A stretch of 6,687 bases of DNA from Planctomycetaceae bacterium (GTDB lineage: Bacteria > Planctomycetota > Planctomycetia > Planctomycetales > Planctomycetaceae). The stretch spans positions 1-6,687 of the forward strand of contig JAGQQP010000233.1 in NCBI GenBank assembly GCA_020426085.1, in the 5' to 3' direction. Position 1 is the first letter of the stretch; the number at the start of each line of letters is the position of its first letter. Under the pieces are notes generated by a model that saw only the letters and a list, made by a program, of their open reading frames with translations, did not search any database and was not told the DNA's origin. Shown in pieces: positions 1 through 5,896 of the stretch. The translations under genes and the position numbers were made by a program.

Positions 1-912
1 TGTGTGCCGACCGAGATTGACGGTAAAAATGTTATACTCACGGGAATCCTGCCTCAGGAAGAAATTCAGAAAATGGCTGCCTGGCAGGGGGGCATGATTT
101 TCAAGAAGCATGAAGGCTGCAAAGCGAAGATCAATGTGATCGATGAAAATCAGGATGCGCCGGAAGCATTGGCAGAACGACGGGCGTTACAGAATCTGAA
201 TGAGAACGAAGTCATTCTCGGTTCAGACTATGCCGCGAATAACGGACTGGCCGCCGGTGACACTCTGGAGTTGCTGGGCGAAAAGTTCAAAGTGCTGACC
301 ACACTGCCGGCGACCGGAACGGTAGACGATGGTCGTGTCTTCGCACACCTGCACACCGTGCAGCGTCTGTCGAAGTCGGGCGAAGTGGTCAACATCATCG
401 AGGTCATGGGTTGCTGTGAAGATGTCGCCAACGGTCTGGTCGGCGATCTGCAGTCGCTGCTGCCGGGCACGAAAGTGGTCACGATTGCCAATGTGGTGGA
501 GACCCAGGTTTCGATCAATCGCATGATGACCAATCTCTCGTACCTGTTCCTGGCGATTCTGATTGCCGTCGGCGGTGCGAGCATGGCCAGTGCCAGCTTT
601 GCCAACGTGATGGAACGCCGTCGCGAAATCGGAACGCTGATGGCGCTGGGGGCAACTCCCCGCTTCGTCACACAGCTCTTCCTGGCGAAGGCGGCTCTGC
701 TGGGCCTCGCTGGTGGTATCACCGGTTACATTGCAGGCAGCGTGCTGGCGGTGTTCCTGGGGCCCGCGTTTGCAGATGTCTCTGTTCTGCCCGTTCCCAA
801 CCTGGCATTCATCTCCGCGGCAATTGCTGTGCTGGTGACGATTGCAGCCAGTTATATCCCCGCGCGACAGGCGGCCAGGCTCGATCCCTGTATGTGCTTC
901 AAGGAGGTCTGA
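1..912 (+). CDS. ABC transporter permease, MacB/FtsX type (5' end cut by window)
   Basis: This is the inner-membrane subunit of a MacB/LolCE-like ABC exporter, partnered with the ATPase that starts 3 bases downstream. The frame is open to the left edge. A GTG at 4 could start translation, but family members carry an N-terminal membrane helix before the extracytoplasmic domain and none is present, so the true start lies upstream. About 170 residues resemble the MacB periplasmic core domain. They are followed by three hydrophobic segments (roughly residues 177-200, 223-253 and 267-288, counting from the GTG). Between the first two lies the typical FtsX-family stretch ERRREIGTLMALGATPR, and the C-terminus has the usual YIPARQAARLDP. 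Codons run cleanly to TGA at 910. The substrate cannot be read from the sequence. Family assignment is firm; the exported molecule is unknown. Confidence 0.93.
   Translation, partial: CVPTEIDGKNVILTGILPQEEIQKMAAWQGGMIFKKHEGCKAKINVIDENQDAPEALAERRALQNLNENEVILGSDYAANNGLAAGDTLELLGEKFKVLTTLPATGTVDDGRVFAHLHTVQRLSKSGEVVNIIEVMGCCEDVANGLVGDLQSLLPGTKVVTIANVVETQVSINRMMTNLSYLFLAILIAVGGASMASASFANVMERRREIGTLMALGATPRFVTQLFLAKAALLGLAGGITGYIAGSVLAVFLGPAFADVSVLPVPNLAFISAAIAVLVTIAASYIPARQAARLDPCMCFKEV
901..907 (+). promoter_or_regulatory. Strong ribosome binding site of the ABC ATPase gene, inside the permease gene
   Basis: AAGGAGG ends 8 bases before the ATG at 916 and lies within the last codons of the permease gene. 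The bases that follow (TCTGATC) keep further similarity to the complement of the 16S rRNA 3' end. It fixes the ATPase start and implies that the two subunits are translated from one message with coupled initiation. Confidence 0.88.
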
Positions 913-915
913 TCC

Positions 916-1608
916 ATGTTAACTTTAGAAGCAGTTCGCAAAGTGTATCGCAAGAAACAGGATGAAGTGGTGGCCCTTGATACCACCAGCCTGGAAATTG
1001 CCCGCGGCGACTTTATCGCCATTATCGGTCCCAGTGGCAGCGGAAAAACGACGCTGCTCTCGATGCTGGGGGCGATGTCGGCTCCTTCGGAGGGTCGGAT
1101 TCTGCTGGATGGGGAATCGATCTATGATCTCCCCGTCAATCTGCGTGCGGAAGTGCGACAGAATAAAATCGGTTTCGTCTTTCAGACGTTCAATCTGATT
1201 CCCTATCTGACGGCCATCGAAAATGTGCAGATTCCCATGGTGCTGGCGAAGAAACATCGCGGCGAGCAGCAGGAGAAAGCGGAAGCATTGCTCAGGAAAG
1301 TCGGTCTGCAGGATCGTCTGCAGCATAAACCGGCGGAGTTAAGTGTTGGTCAGCAGCAGCGCGTTGCGATCGCCCGGTCGATTGCCAATGCGCCGCACAT
1401 CATTCTGGCCGACGAACCGACGGGGAACCTCGATCCGGATACCAAAGATCAGGTGATGGGGTACCTGACGCAGTTCAATGAAGAAGGGCGTACCATCATC
1501 ATGGTGACTCACGATCTGTCCGCTGCCAACTGTGCCAGAAAAACACTGACACTTTCAGAAGGGACGATCTGCGATATCCCGCAGAGTCAGTTACTCAAAA
1601 CAGCATAA
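916..1608 (+). CDS. ABC transporter ATP-binding protein, LolD/MacB-like
   Basis: This cytoplasmic ATPase powers the adjacent MacB/FtsX-type permease. At 230 residues it has the normal length of a stand-alone LolD-type nucleotide-binding subunit. All core motifs are present: Walker A GPSGSGKTT (38-46), Q-loop Gln89 in FVFQTFNLIP, signature LSVGQQQR (141-148), Walker B IILADEP (161-167) with catalytic Glu166, D-loop NLD (170-172) and H-loop His198 in MVTHD. The signature has Val where the textbook LSGGQ has Gly; from memory this variant recurs in MacB/DevA-type ATPases, so it need not be a defect. The ATG at 916 is preceded by an excellent ribosome binding site within the permease gene. An intrinsic terminator follows the stop codon, so this is the last gene of its operon. 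The exported substrate is unknown. Confidence 0.96.
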   Translation: MLTLEAVRKVYRKKQDEVVALDTTSLEIARGDFIAIIGPSGSGKTTLLSMLGAMSAPSEGRILLDGESIYDLPVNLRAEVRQNKIGFVFQTFNLIPYLTAIENVQIPMVLAKKHRGEQQEKAEALLRKVGLQDRLQHKPAELSVGQQQRVAIARSIANAPHIILADEPTGNLDPDTKDQVMGYLTQFNEEGRTIIMVTHDLSAANCARKTLTLSEGTICDIPQSQLLKTA

Positions 1609-1632
1609 AATCAGTTCTGAGTTATTAAACAG

Positions 1633-1677
1633 AATCCCGGACCGGTACAGAGACATGAACCGATCCGGGATTTTTTT
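1633..1677 (+). terminator. Rho-independent terminator of the ABC operon
   Basis: Arms 1633-1646 (AATCCCGGACCGGT) and 1659-1672 (ACCGATCCGGGATT) form a 14-pair stem with a single C-A mismatch and a 12-base loop. The stem runs into seven T residues (1671-1677). It starts 25 bases after the ATPase stop. In the opposite RNA the mismatch becomes a G-U wobble, so the stem could also form in readthrough from the convergent methyltransferase gene, but that side lacks a clean U-tract. Confidence 0.92.
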
Positions 1678-1692
1678 ACGGAAAAATAAGCT

Positions 1693-2589
1693 TCACTGCT
1701 GTTCTTCAATTCGTTTCTGAAAGACCCCGAGAATAGAAGTGCCCCAGGGGAATGGCATCCAGACTCCAGCAGGTGTTTCCATGTGAAAAATTGTTTTGAG
1801 CGCAGCATTCACAGGTGCGGCAGGGACACGATGCGTACGTTCGAGGAATTCATGCAGTTCCTCGGCGTTCATGTTTTTGTGATCCGGCGATTTGATCCGG
1901 CTCAGATATAACAGGGGGCTCAACAGAAACATAAAATAGCGGGACAGAAGTAAGTCGAAACCTGACTGCTCCGCAAGTACTGCATAATCTTTTTTAGAAT
2001 ACCGACGAACATGGTGTGCCAGCTCATCATTGTATGTCCAGAAAAACTTCAATGCAGGAGTCGCGACGAAGAGCAGTCCGCCGGGACGCAGGATTTTGCA
2101 GGCTTGTTGTAGTGCTGCTTTGTCGTTTGGAATGTGTTCCATAACATCGAGTAAAAAGACCACGTCCCAGCGCGCCTGCCAGGGGAGTTGCAGCAGATCG
2201 ATTTGATATCGCTTCGCCTTTGGGCCGACATAATCAGCGGCATACTGGAGTGCATGGATTGAAGAATCTCCTAATGCCAGTTCACATTGAGAATAATCTG
2301 GTTTGTTCATCAGATAATGAATCCAGCCTCCGCAGCCTCCTCCCAGGTCGATCATCGACAGTCGATCGTTGTGCTGAGTTCCTGCCGATTTCAACATTTT
2401 TTTCAGCGTATATTCGATGAAACGATGCCGACCCGCATACCAGAAGTGTTGTGTCTGCATTTTACGTAAAGAGTCGAACCCCCCCGCATCATATTCTTCA
2501 TTGCGATGCTGGACTCCGATCACAGGCTGATAAATCCCCTGATCATTCTTGAGAAAGTGTCGTTCATCGCCCGACGTGAGTTCTGTCAT
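1693..2589 (-). CDS. Class I SAM-dependent methyltransferase
   Basis: A 298-residue protein with a Rossmann-type methyltransferase core of the Methyltransf_11/23 kind. Motif I is MIDLGGGCGGW (79-89), the SAM-binding loop. An acidic residue after strand 2 is Asp108 in LGDSS. Motif II lies in WDVVFLLDVMEHIPND (141-156) and motif III is LRPGGLLFVATPA (167-179). The HHVRRYS stretch (192-198) and the closing FPWGTSILGVFQK are typical of methyltransferases found beside glycosyltransferases and lipid-linked sugar genes, but no such neighbour is visible. The substrate therefore stays open. A hydrophobic segment at 219-229 may touch the membrane. The ATG at 2589 is the first after an in-frame stop 11 codons upstream. 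The ribosome binding site is weak (GGAA). The gene is convergent with the ABC operon and separated from the lipoprotein gene by 286 bases, so it probably has its own promoter. Confidence 0.9.
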   Translation of the reverse strand: MTELTSGDERHFLKNDQGIYQPVIGVQHRNEEYDAGGFDSLRKMQTQHFWYAGRHRFIEYTLKKMLKSAGTQHNDRLSMIDLGGGCGGWIHYLMNKPDYSQCELALGDSSIHALQYAADYVGPKAKRYQIDLLQLPWQARWDVVFLLDVMEHIPNDKAALQQACKILRPGGLLFVATPALKFFWTYNDELAHHVRRYSKKDYAVLAEQSGFDLLLSRYFMFLLSPLLYLSRIKSPDHKNMNAEELHEFLERTHRVPAAPVNAALKTIFHMETPAGVWMPFPWGTSILGVFQKRIEEQQ

Positions 2590-2875
2590 CGACTGGGTTC
2601 CAGGGTGTGGTTTCAGACTTCAGGTATCATCTTCGTGTATTGTCCGGTCACGGTCGTTAGCATGGTCTTGTCTGAGAACATGCAGCTCAAAACGATGATC
2701 CTGAAATCAGGTTCATTGCAGCGAAGGGGGCCGATGACATTCAGTTTAGCGGGCAGGTGGACCAGATAGAAAGAAAAGCTGAAAAGTACTGGAGAATCCG
2801 CAGTGATATGAACCAATCGCCGGGAATATGACGGTTATTCCTGAGTCTGAATCGATGTGACAATGTAGCAGAACC
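2590..2875. other. Intergenic spacer, no convincing gene
   Basis: This 286-base gap separates the lipoprotein stop from the methyltransferase start, both on the minus strand. Short frames on both strands (for example minus 2613-2816, 67 codons) have no recognisable motif and no good ribosome binding site. I could not find a minus-strand -35/-10 pair that I would defend. The only structured element is the hairpin at its right end (2868-2893). Confidence 0.5.
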
Positions 2876-2893
2876 TTACTCTTTTGGTTCTGC
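2868..2893. terminator. Perfect 8-bp hairpin spanning the lipoprotein stop codon, possible terminator
   Basis: GCAGAACC (2868-2875) and GGTTCTGC (2886-2893) are perfect inverted repeats with a 10-base loop that holds the TAA stop of the minus-strand lipoprotein gene (2876-2878). On the minus strand the stem is followed by TACATTGT, a poor U-tract. On the plus strand it is followed by GTTTTTC. As an intrinsic terminator it therefore points better against transcription entering from the plus direction than out of the lipoprotein gene. The structure is clear; the function is uncertain. Confidence 0.45.
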
Positions 2894-5077
2894 GTTTTTC
2901 TCCAGTACCTCGTGTGAAATCACACATTGATAGAATTTCTGCCGTTTCAGCGAACGTTCCAGTGCCCCGCGATTGAACGGGCCTGTCGTCTCGAAAGAAA
3001 ATTCTTTTTTGTCGGCGTCAAACTGCAGTGTTTTCAGATCGATCCAGGAAAATCCGTCGAGCGCATTCCGGGCACTTGTCTGCGGTTTCCCCGTGGCTCT
3101 ACCGCCGTACAGACCATATTTGACCGTGACTTTGACGTTTTCCTTGATGATCGCAGGCTCTGTGGACTGTTTTGCAGTCATCCCCGGCTGCAGTGGATTT
3201 CCACCCGATTCAGGTAGTTTTGTCTGCTGATGGGTGCATTCCAGATTGATTCTCGCCAAGGCGTTTATCGCGGACTCGATATCACGGGCATCATTCTCAA
3301 CAACCCGAACCCGAATGTTAAACGTCCCCTGATCAAAGTCCATCTGCAGAGAGCCCGGAATGTAGCCTTCGATTGCACCCAGGTTTCCGTCCGCCACATG
3401 CTGCTTAAAGATCTTATCAAACTGGTGTAGTTTCTGACCTTGATTGACGAAGCTGAAATACATGGTTTTTTCAGAGGCTTCCGGGTCATAGACAACATCC
3501 TCTACTGAAACCAGTTCCTGATCGACATCCAGGTCGAGGGAGCGAATCCCATTCACCATTTTTATCAGGTCATCAGGGGGAACACGATCGATCTGAATGG
3601 ATAACTCCTTGTTCGGAATATCAAACCGGACGGACTTTCCGATATACCCAGCCAGATTATTACTCAGTTCGTCATCAAGATGTCGGTGAATGTCTTGAAT
3701 GTCTGTGGGCCGTAATGACTGGGGACGCTCAAATACATTTCTGAGTCTTTTCTCTGCCAGCAGAACCTTCATGACAACCCGCTTCATCGGTCTGTTAGGC
3801 GTTCGGAATGCAGGACCCGGGGTTTCCACCAGAACAGGCTCTGCTGAGACTTTAATCTTCGATCCTGCAAGCGACTCCCCCGATTCATTATTGATGAAAT
3901 CGGTCACCCGGTGATCGGGGACATGATCCAGTTGAAACGTAATCATCTTCTTCACCAGATTGACATCCAGGCTGAACGGCACATACCCCGATAGACCGGT
4001 TTCCAAGCGATCTTCCAGGTCGTGGATCAGAGAACTTCGCCAGAAATTGTAACCGAACTGATCTTGCATCGCGCGTTCATAAAAATCTTCGATGCCGACA
4101 ATCTCATAGGTGACCTGGCTGGGATTAAGCTGCTGGTCTGTGCGTTGTTCGATGGTTCGGTATGGTTTCGCGCCAATGCTGACCGGAAGCTGATACAGGT
4201 TGTTGATCTGAACGCCGAGATTAGGGCTGGGGTAAGTGATCACTTCGAACGTCAGCTTCTGATATTCAAGATCCAGCACCAGGGAGTCTGGTACATATTC
4301 AGGCACTTCGTTTTTAAAACGTTCATTCAAAATCAGTCGTAACGCTTCCGAACCGATCTGAAAATTCTGGTCCAGCTGCGACTGGTATTCAGGACTCTTG
4401 ACCTGGGCCAGATAATGAAGTTCCTGCTTTACCAGCGAGTCCTCTCCAGATTCTGCCGCCAGCTCTTCGCGAAGTGTCCGCTCCAGCGGGGCAACCGTTA
4501 CCATCTGATAACCAACTTCGTTCAACTTACGTACGAGATCACTGACGCTCTCTGCGTTCACTCTGAGCGAGAGTCTGTTTTGTCTCAAATCGACGCGTAC
4601 CGAACCTGGCTGATAGAACGCAAAGTTTCTTTGCAGCGTCGAGTCCAGGGAGCGTTGTGCTGTTCTTGCCGCCGTGTCGATGTTCTTCTCGGACTTTTCC
4701 AGAAACTGTTTCACATTCTTGTGTAATGACACAATTTTAAATACCAGCTCAGTCGAATTATTGTCCGGCCTGCTCGTTGTGGAATTGTTGGCAGGGGATG
4801 ACGATGACTTTGGCGACTGAGGTTTGAGTGTCTTACTGGAAGCCGAATTACTATTAGCAGGCTCCTGAGTCGTTGAGGAGAGTGCCTCATGCAGCGGTGT
4901 CATTTCTGGTTTTTCTGTGGGAGTCGAACTACCACACGAACTTGCCAGGCAGACACACAGACCCAGCAGAATTCGAGAGAACTTCAAAGACGGCAGGCGT
5001 TTATTGCCCGGTTCGGTCTGTTGCAGGAACGCAGAACAATTGGTAGCAGGAACGGAATCATCAAATCGAGAAATCAT
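2876..5077 (-). CDS. Large predicted lipoprotein with six degenerate alpha/beta repeats, unknown function
   Basis: I do not recognise this 733-residue protein. Residues 31-48 look like a lipoprotein signal: basic Lys32/Arg35, hydrophobic ILLGLCVCLA, then lipobox LASSC with Cys48 as the acylation site. About 30 residues precede it, so the true start may be later; a TTG at 4987 (codon 31) is one alternative, though ATG 5077 has a weak CAGG upstream. Residues 49-110 are a Ser/Thr/Asn/Pro-rich linker. Residues 111-724 form six modules of about 80-95 residues, sharing a core like Y-[VI]-P-x-S-x-x-x-D followed by a strand, a helix and a last strand. The apparent strand-helix-strand-strand-helix-strand order suggests a ferredoxin-like fold, somewhat like heavy-metal-associated (HMA) domains, but no CxxC is present. 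It is probably exported and membrane-anchored. It is divergent from mntR. Coding status is firm, function unknown. Confidence 0.9.
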   Translation of the reverse strand: MISRFDDSVPATNCSAFLQQTEPGNKRLPSLKFSRILLGLCVCLASSCGSSTPTEKPEMTPLHEALSSTTQEPANSNSASSKTLKPQSPKSSSSPANNSTTSRPDNNSTELVFKIVSLHKNVKQFLEKSEKNIDTAARTAQRSLDSTLQRNFAFYQPGSVRVDLRQNRLSLRVNAESVSDLVRKLNEVGYQMVTVAPLERTLREELAAESGEDSLVKQELHYLAQVKSPEYQSQLDQNFQIGSEALRLILNERFKNEVPEYVPDSLVLDLEYQKLTFEVITYPSPNLGVQINNLYQLPVSIGAKPYRTIEQRTDQQLNPSQVTYEIVGIEDFYERAMQDQFGYNFWRSSLIHDLEDRLETGLSGYVPFSLDVNLVKKMITFQLDHVPDHRVTDFINNESGESLAGSKIKVSAEPVLVETPGPAFRTPNRPMKRVVMKVLLAEKRLRNVFERPQSLRPTDIQDIHRHLDDELSNNLAGYIGKSVRFDIPNKELSIQIDRVPPDDLIKMVNGIRSLDLDVDQELVSVEDVVYDPEASEKTMYFSFVNQGQKLHQFDKIFKQHVADGNLGAIEGYIPGSLQMDFDQGTFNIRVRVVENDARDIESAINALARINLECTHQQTKLPESGGNPLQPGMTAKQSTEPAIIKENVKVTVKYGLYGGRATGKPQTSARNALDGFSWIDLKTLQFDADKKEFSFETTGPFNRGALERSLKRQKFYQCVISHEVLEKNAEPKE
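2906..4747 (-). repeat. Six tandem degenerate protein repeats inside the lipoprotein gene
   Basis: Aligned by eye, the modules cover about residues 111-196, 217-305, 322-414, 433-525, 536-616 and 646-724. In nucleotides these are 4747-4490, 4429-4163, 4114-3836, 3781-3503, 3472-3230 and 3142-2906. Anchor segments are YQPGSVRVD (155-163), YVPDSLVLD (261-269), YVPFSLDVN (365-373), YIGKSVRFD (478-486), YIPGSLQMD (572-580) and LKTLQFD (681-687). The anchor Asp/Asn residues are 106, 104, 113, 94 and 107 apart. The repeats are visible only in protein; the DNA has diverged beyond recognition, so they are old duplications. Copies 1 and 6 look most like the second half of an HMA domain. Confidence 0.7.
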
Positions 5078-5126
5078 ATTAAACCTGATATAAAAAACTT
5101 TAGAGGTCAGTCATTAGGTTAAATGG

Positions 5127-5139
5127 TACAGGTACTGTA
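5127..5139. promoter_or_regulatory. Candidate operator: 13-base inverted repeat
   Basis: TACAG-GTA-CTGTA is a perfect inverted repeat with a 3-base centre, 50 bases upstream of the lipoprotein ATG. It lies between the weak -35 and -10 candidates of that gene, where a repressor would block transcription. The sequence TTAGGTTA (5114-5121), identical to one arm of the DtxR/IdeR consensus operator, lies 5 bases to its left. Five-base arms are short enough to arise by chance, so this is only a candidate. Confidence 0.3.
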
Positions 5140-5335
5140 AACAAGATTAGTCGTCAGAGTTTTATCGCAATTTCATTCAGTTCTTCCCATGTTCGTTTCC
5201 GGCCGTCGATTGAACGTGCTCATTGAGTTAAGCGTTGAAATTGCCTGCACTTCGAATTCAATTCCGAATCCTTGAGGCTGTCAAACTCAACCAGATCCCG
5301 GTAACATGGAATACCTGATATCACTTACGACACTC

Positions 5336-5339
5336 AAGG
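5336..5339 (+). promoter_or_regulatory. Ribosome binding site of mntR
   Basis: AAGG ends 9 bases before the ATG at 5349, which supports this start. A second AGG directly abuts the ATG and is too close to act. Confidence 0.5.
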
Positions 5340-5348
5340 CGAGACAGG

Positions 5349-5768
5349 ATGGCTAAAAAGCAGAAACCAAAGAATCAACACGAGCGCACGCGTGTGGATC
5401 ATGCAACGGAAATCGCAGAGGACTATGTTGAAGCGATTGCAGAAGTGATTGAAGAGCAGGGGGTCTGCCGGGTCAAAGATCTGGCAGAACATTTTGCTGT
5501 GAGCCATGTGACTGTTAATCGCACCGTAGCCCGCCTGCAGCGGGACGGTTACGTCACCACCGAGCCTTACAGTCCCGTGGAACTCACCACGCAGGGCGCG
5601 CGGCTTGCGAAAGACTCCCGCCGACGTCATGAAATTGTCCTCAGCTTTCTGATTGCGCTCGGCGTCAGTGAAGAGACTGCCGCGACCGACTCCGAAGGTA
5701 TCGAGCATCATGTCAGCCCGGAAACACTGGCGATTATGGAATCCTTCGTTTCAAAAGTGCAGGGTTGA
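5349..5768 (+). CDS. mntR: Manganese-responsive transcriptional regulator MntR (DtxR family)
   Basis: A 139-residue cytoplasmic repressor that binds DNA when loaded with Mn(II) and typically shuts off manganese uptake. It resembles the E. coli-type MntR in having an N-terminal extension (about 20 charged residues) and no SH3-like third domain. A winged helix-turn-helix occupies about residues 26-85, with the recognition helix near SHVTVNRTVARLQRDG (52-67). The dimerisation domain contains GVSEETAATDSEGIEHHVS (105-123). Asp25, Glu28, His94, Glu116, Glu119 and His120 match, with identical spacing, the ligand set I recall for Bacillus subtilis MntR (Asp8, Glu11, His77, Glu99, Glu102, His103), so the metal site should be intact. 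No Mn transporter is adjacent. It is divergent from the repeat lipoprotein gene, which could be a target; autoregulation is also possible. It appears to be monocistronic, with a small hairpin following. Confidence 0.93.
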   Translation: MAKKQKPKNQHERTRVDHATEIAEDYVEAIAEVIEEQGVCRVKDLAEHFAVSHVTVNRTVARLQRDGYVTTEPYSPVELTTQGARLAKDSRRRHEIVLSFLIALGVSEETAATDSEGIEHHVSPETLAIMESFVSKVQG

Positions 5769-5771
5769 TCA

Positions 5772-5794
5772 GCCCCGAAAAAGGGGCACATTTT
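5772..5794 (+). terminator. Probable weak terminator after mntR
   Basis: GCCCC (5772-5776) and GGGGC (5783-5787) form a 5-pair GC-only stem around a six-base GAAAAA loop, followed by ACATTTT. It starts 3 bases after the mntR stop. The stem is short and the T-run has only four bases, so termination may be partial. Confidence 0.5.
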
Positions 5795-5818
5795 CTCGCT
5801 CTGAAACAGGATTCTTAG

Positions 5819-5867
5819 CTGAATTTGCTGATTCAGTCTGTTAGCATGAATGTTCCCTTTCTGAATC
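5819..5867. promoter_or_regulatory. Cluster of three CTGAAT half-sites upstream of the sulfatase gene
   Basis: CTGAAT at 5819-5824 and its inverse ATTCAG at 5831-5836 form a perfect 6-base inverted repeat with a 6-base spacer. A third copy, CTGAATC (5861-5867), pairs inversely with GATTCAG (5830-5836). All lie 30-78 bases before the sulfatase ATG, where an operator or activator site would be expected. No convincing -35/-10 pair was found between them. The function is inferred from position only. Confidence 0.35.
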
Positions 5868-5885
5868 AACCAAGTCAATCACAAC

Positions 5886-5889
5886 GGAG
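5886..5889 (+). promoter_or_regulatory. Ribosome binding site of the sulfatase gene
   Basis: GGAG ends 7 bases before the ATG at 5897. It selects this start, which also places a complete signal peptide at the N-terminus. Confidence 0.65.
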
Positions 5890-5896
5890 CGCGTTC

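Larger units (their letters stand above)
5078..5348. promoter_or_regulatory. Divergent regulatory region between the lipoprotein gene and mntR
   Basis: This 271-base gap separates two start codons that face away from each other, so it must hold promoters for both. On the minus strand, TTGTTT about 17 bases before TAACCT is a weak candidate pair for the lipoprotein gene, with an inverted repeat in its spacer. On the plus strand, TTGAAA (5235-5240) 17 bases before TCAATT (5258-5263) is a weak candidate for mntR. Neither -10 is good, and planctomycete promoters often depart from the E. coli consensus. No short gene is apparent. Confidence 0.5.

Noticed and set aside
228..722. 164-codon open frame on the minus strand
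   Set aside because: It is fully antisense to the permease gene, has low-complexity Arg/Ser/Pro/Thr composition and no recognisable motif. The plus frame has clear FtsX-family sequence.
925..1326. 133-codon open frame on the minus strand
   Set aside because: It is antisense to the ATPase gene, whose motifs fix the true frame.
2506..2769. 87-codon plus-strand frame
   Set aside because: It starts inside the methyltransferase gene on the opposite strand and runs into spacer, with no protein features I recognise.
2613..2816. 67-codon minus-strand frame between the lipoprotein and methyltransferase genes
   Set aside because: It has no ribosome binding site, no domain and no signal, and it overlaps an equally long frame on the other strand. 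It looks like chance.
4889..5122. 77-codon plus-strand frame over the lipoprotein start
   Set aside because: It is antisense to the signal-peptide region, rich in Arg/Gln/Thr and without recognisable features.
5114..5139. A full DtxR/IdeR box at the half-site TTAGGTTA
   Set aside because: Only the left arm matches; the next 11 bases do not match the right arm, so I report a half-site only.
5334..5711. 125-codon minus-strand frame
   Set aside because: It is antisense to mntR, whose six metal ligands and helix-turn-helix confirm the plus frame.
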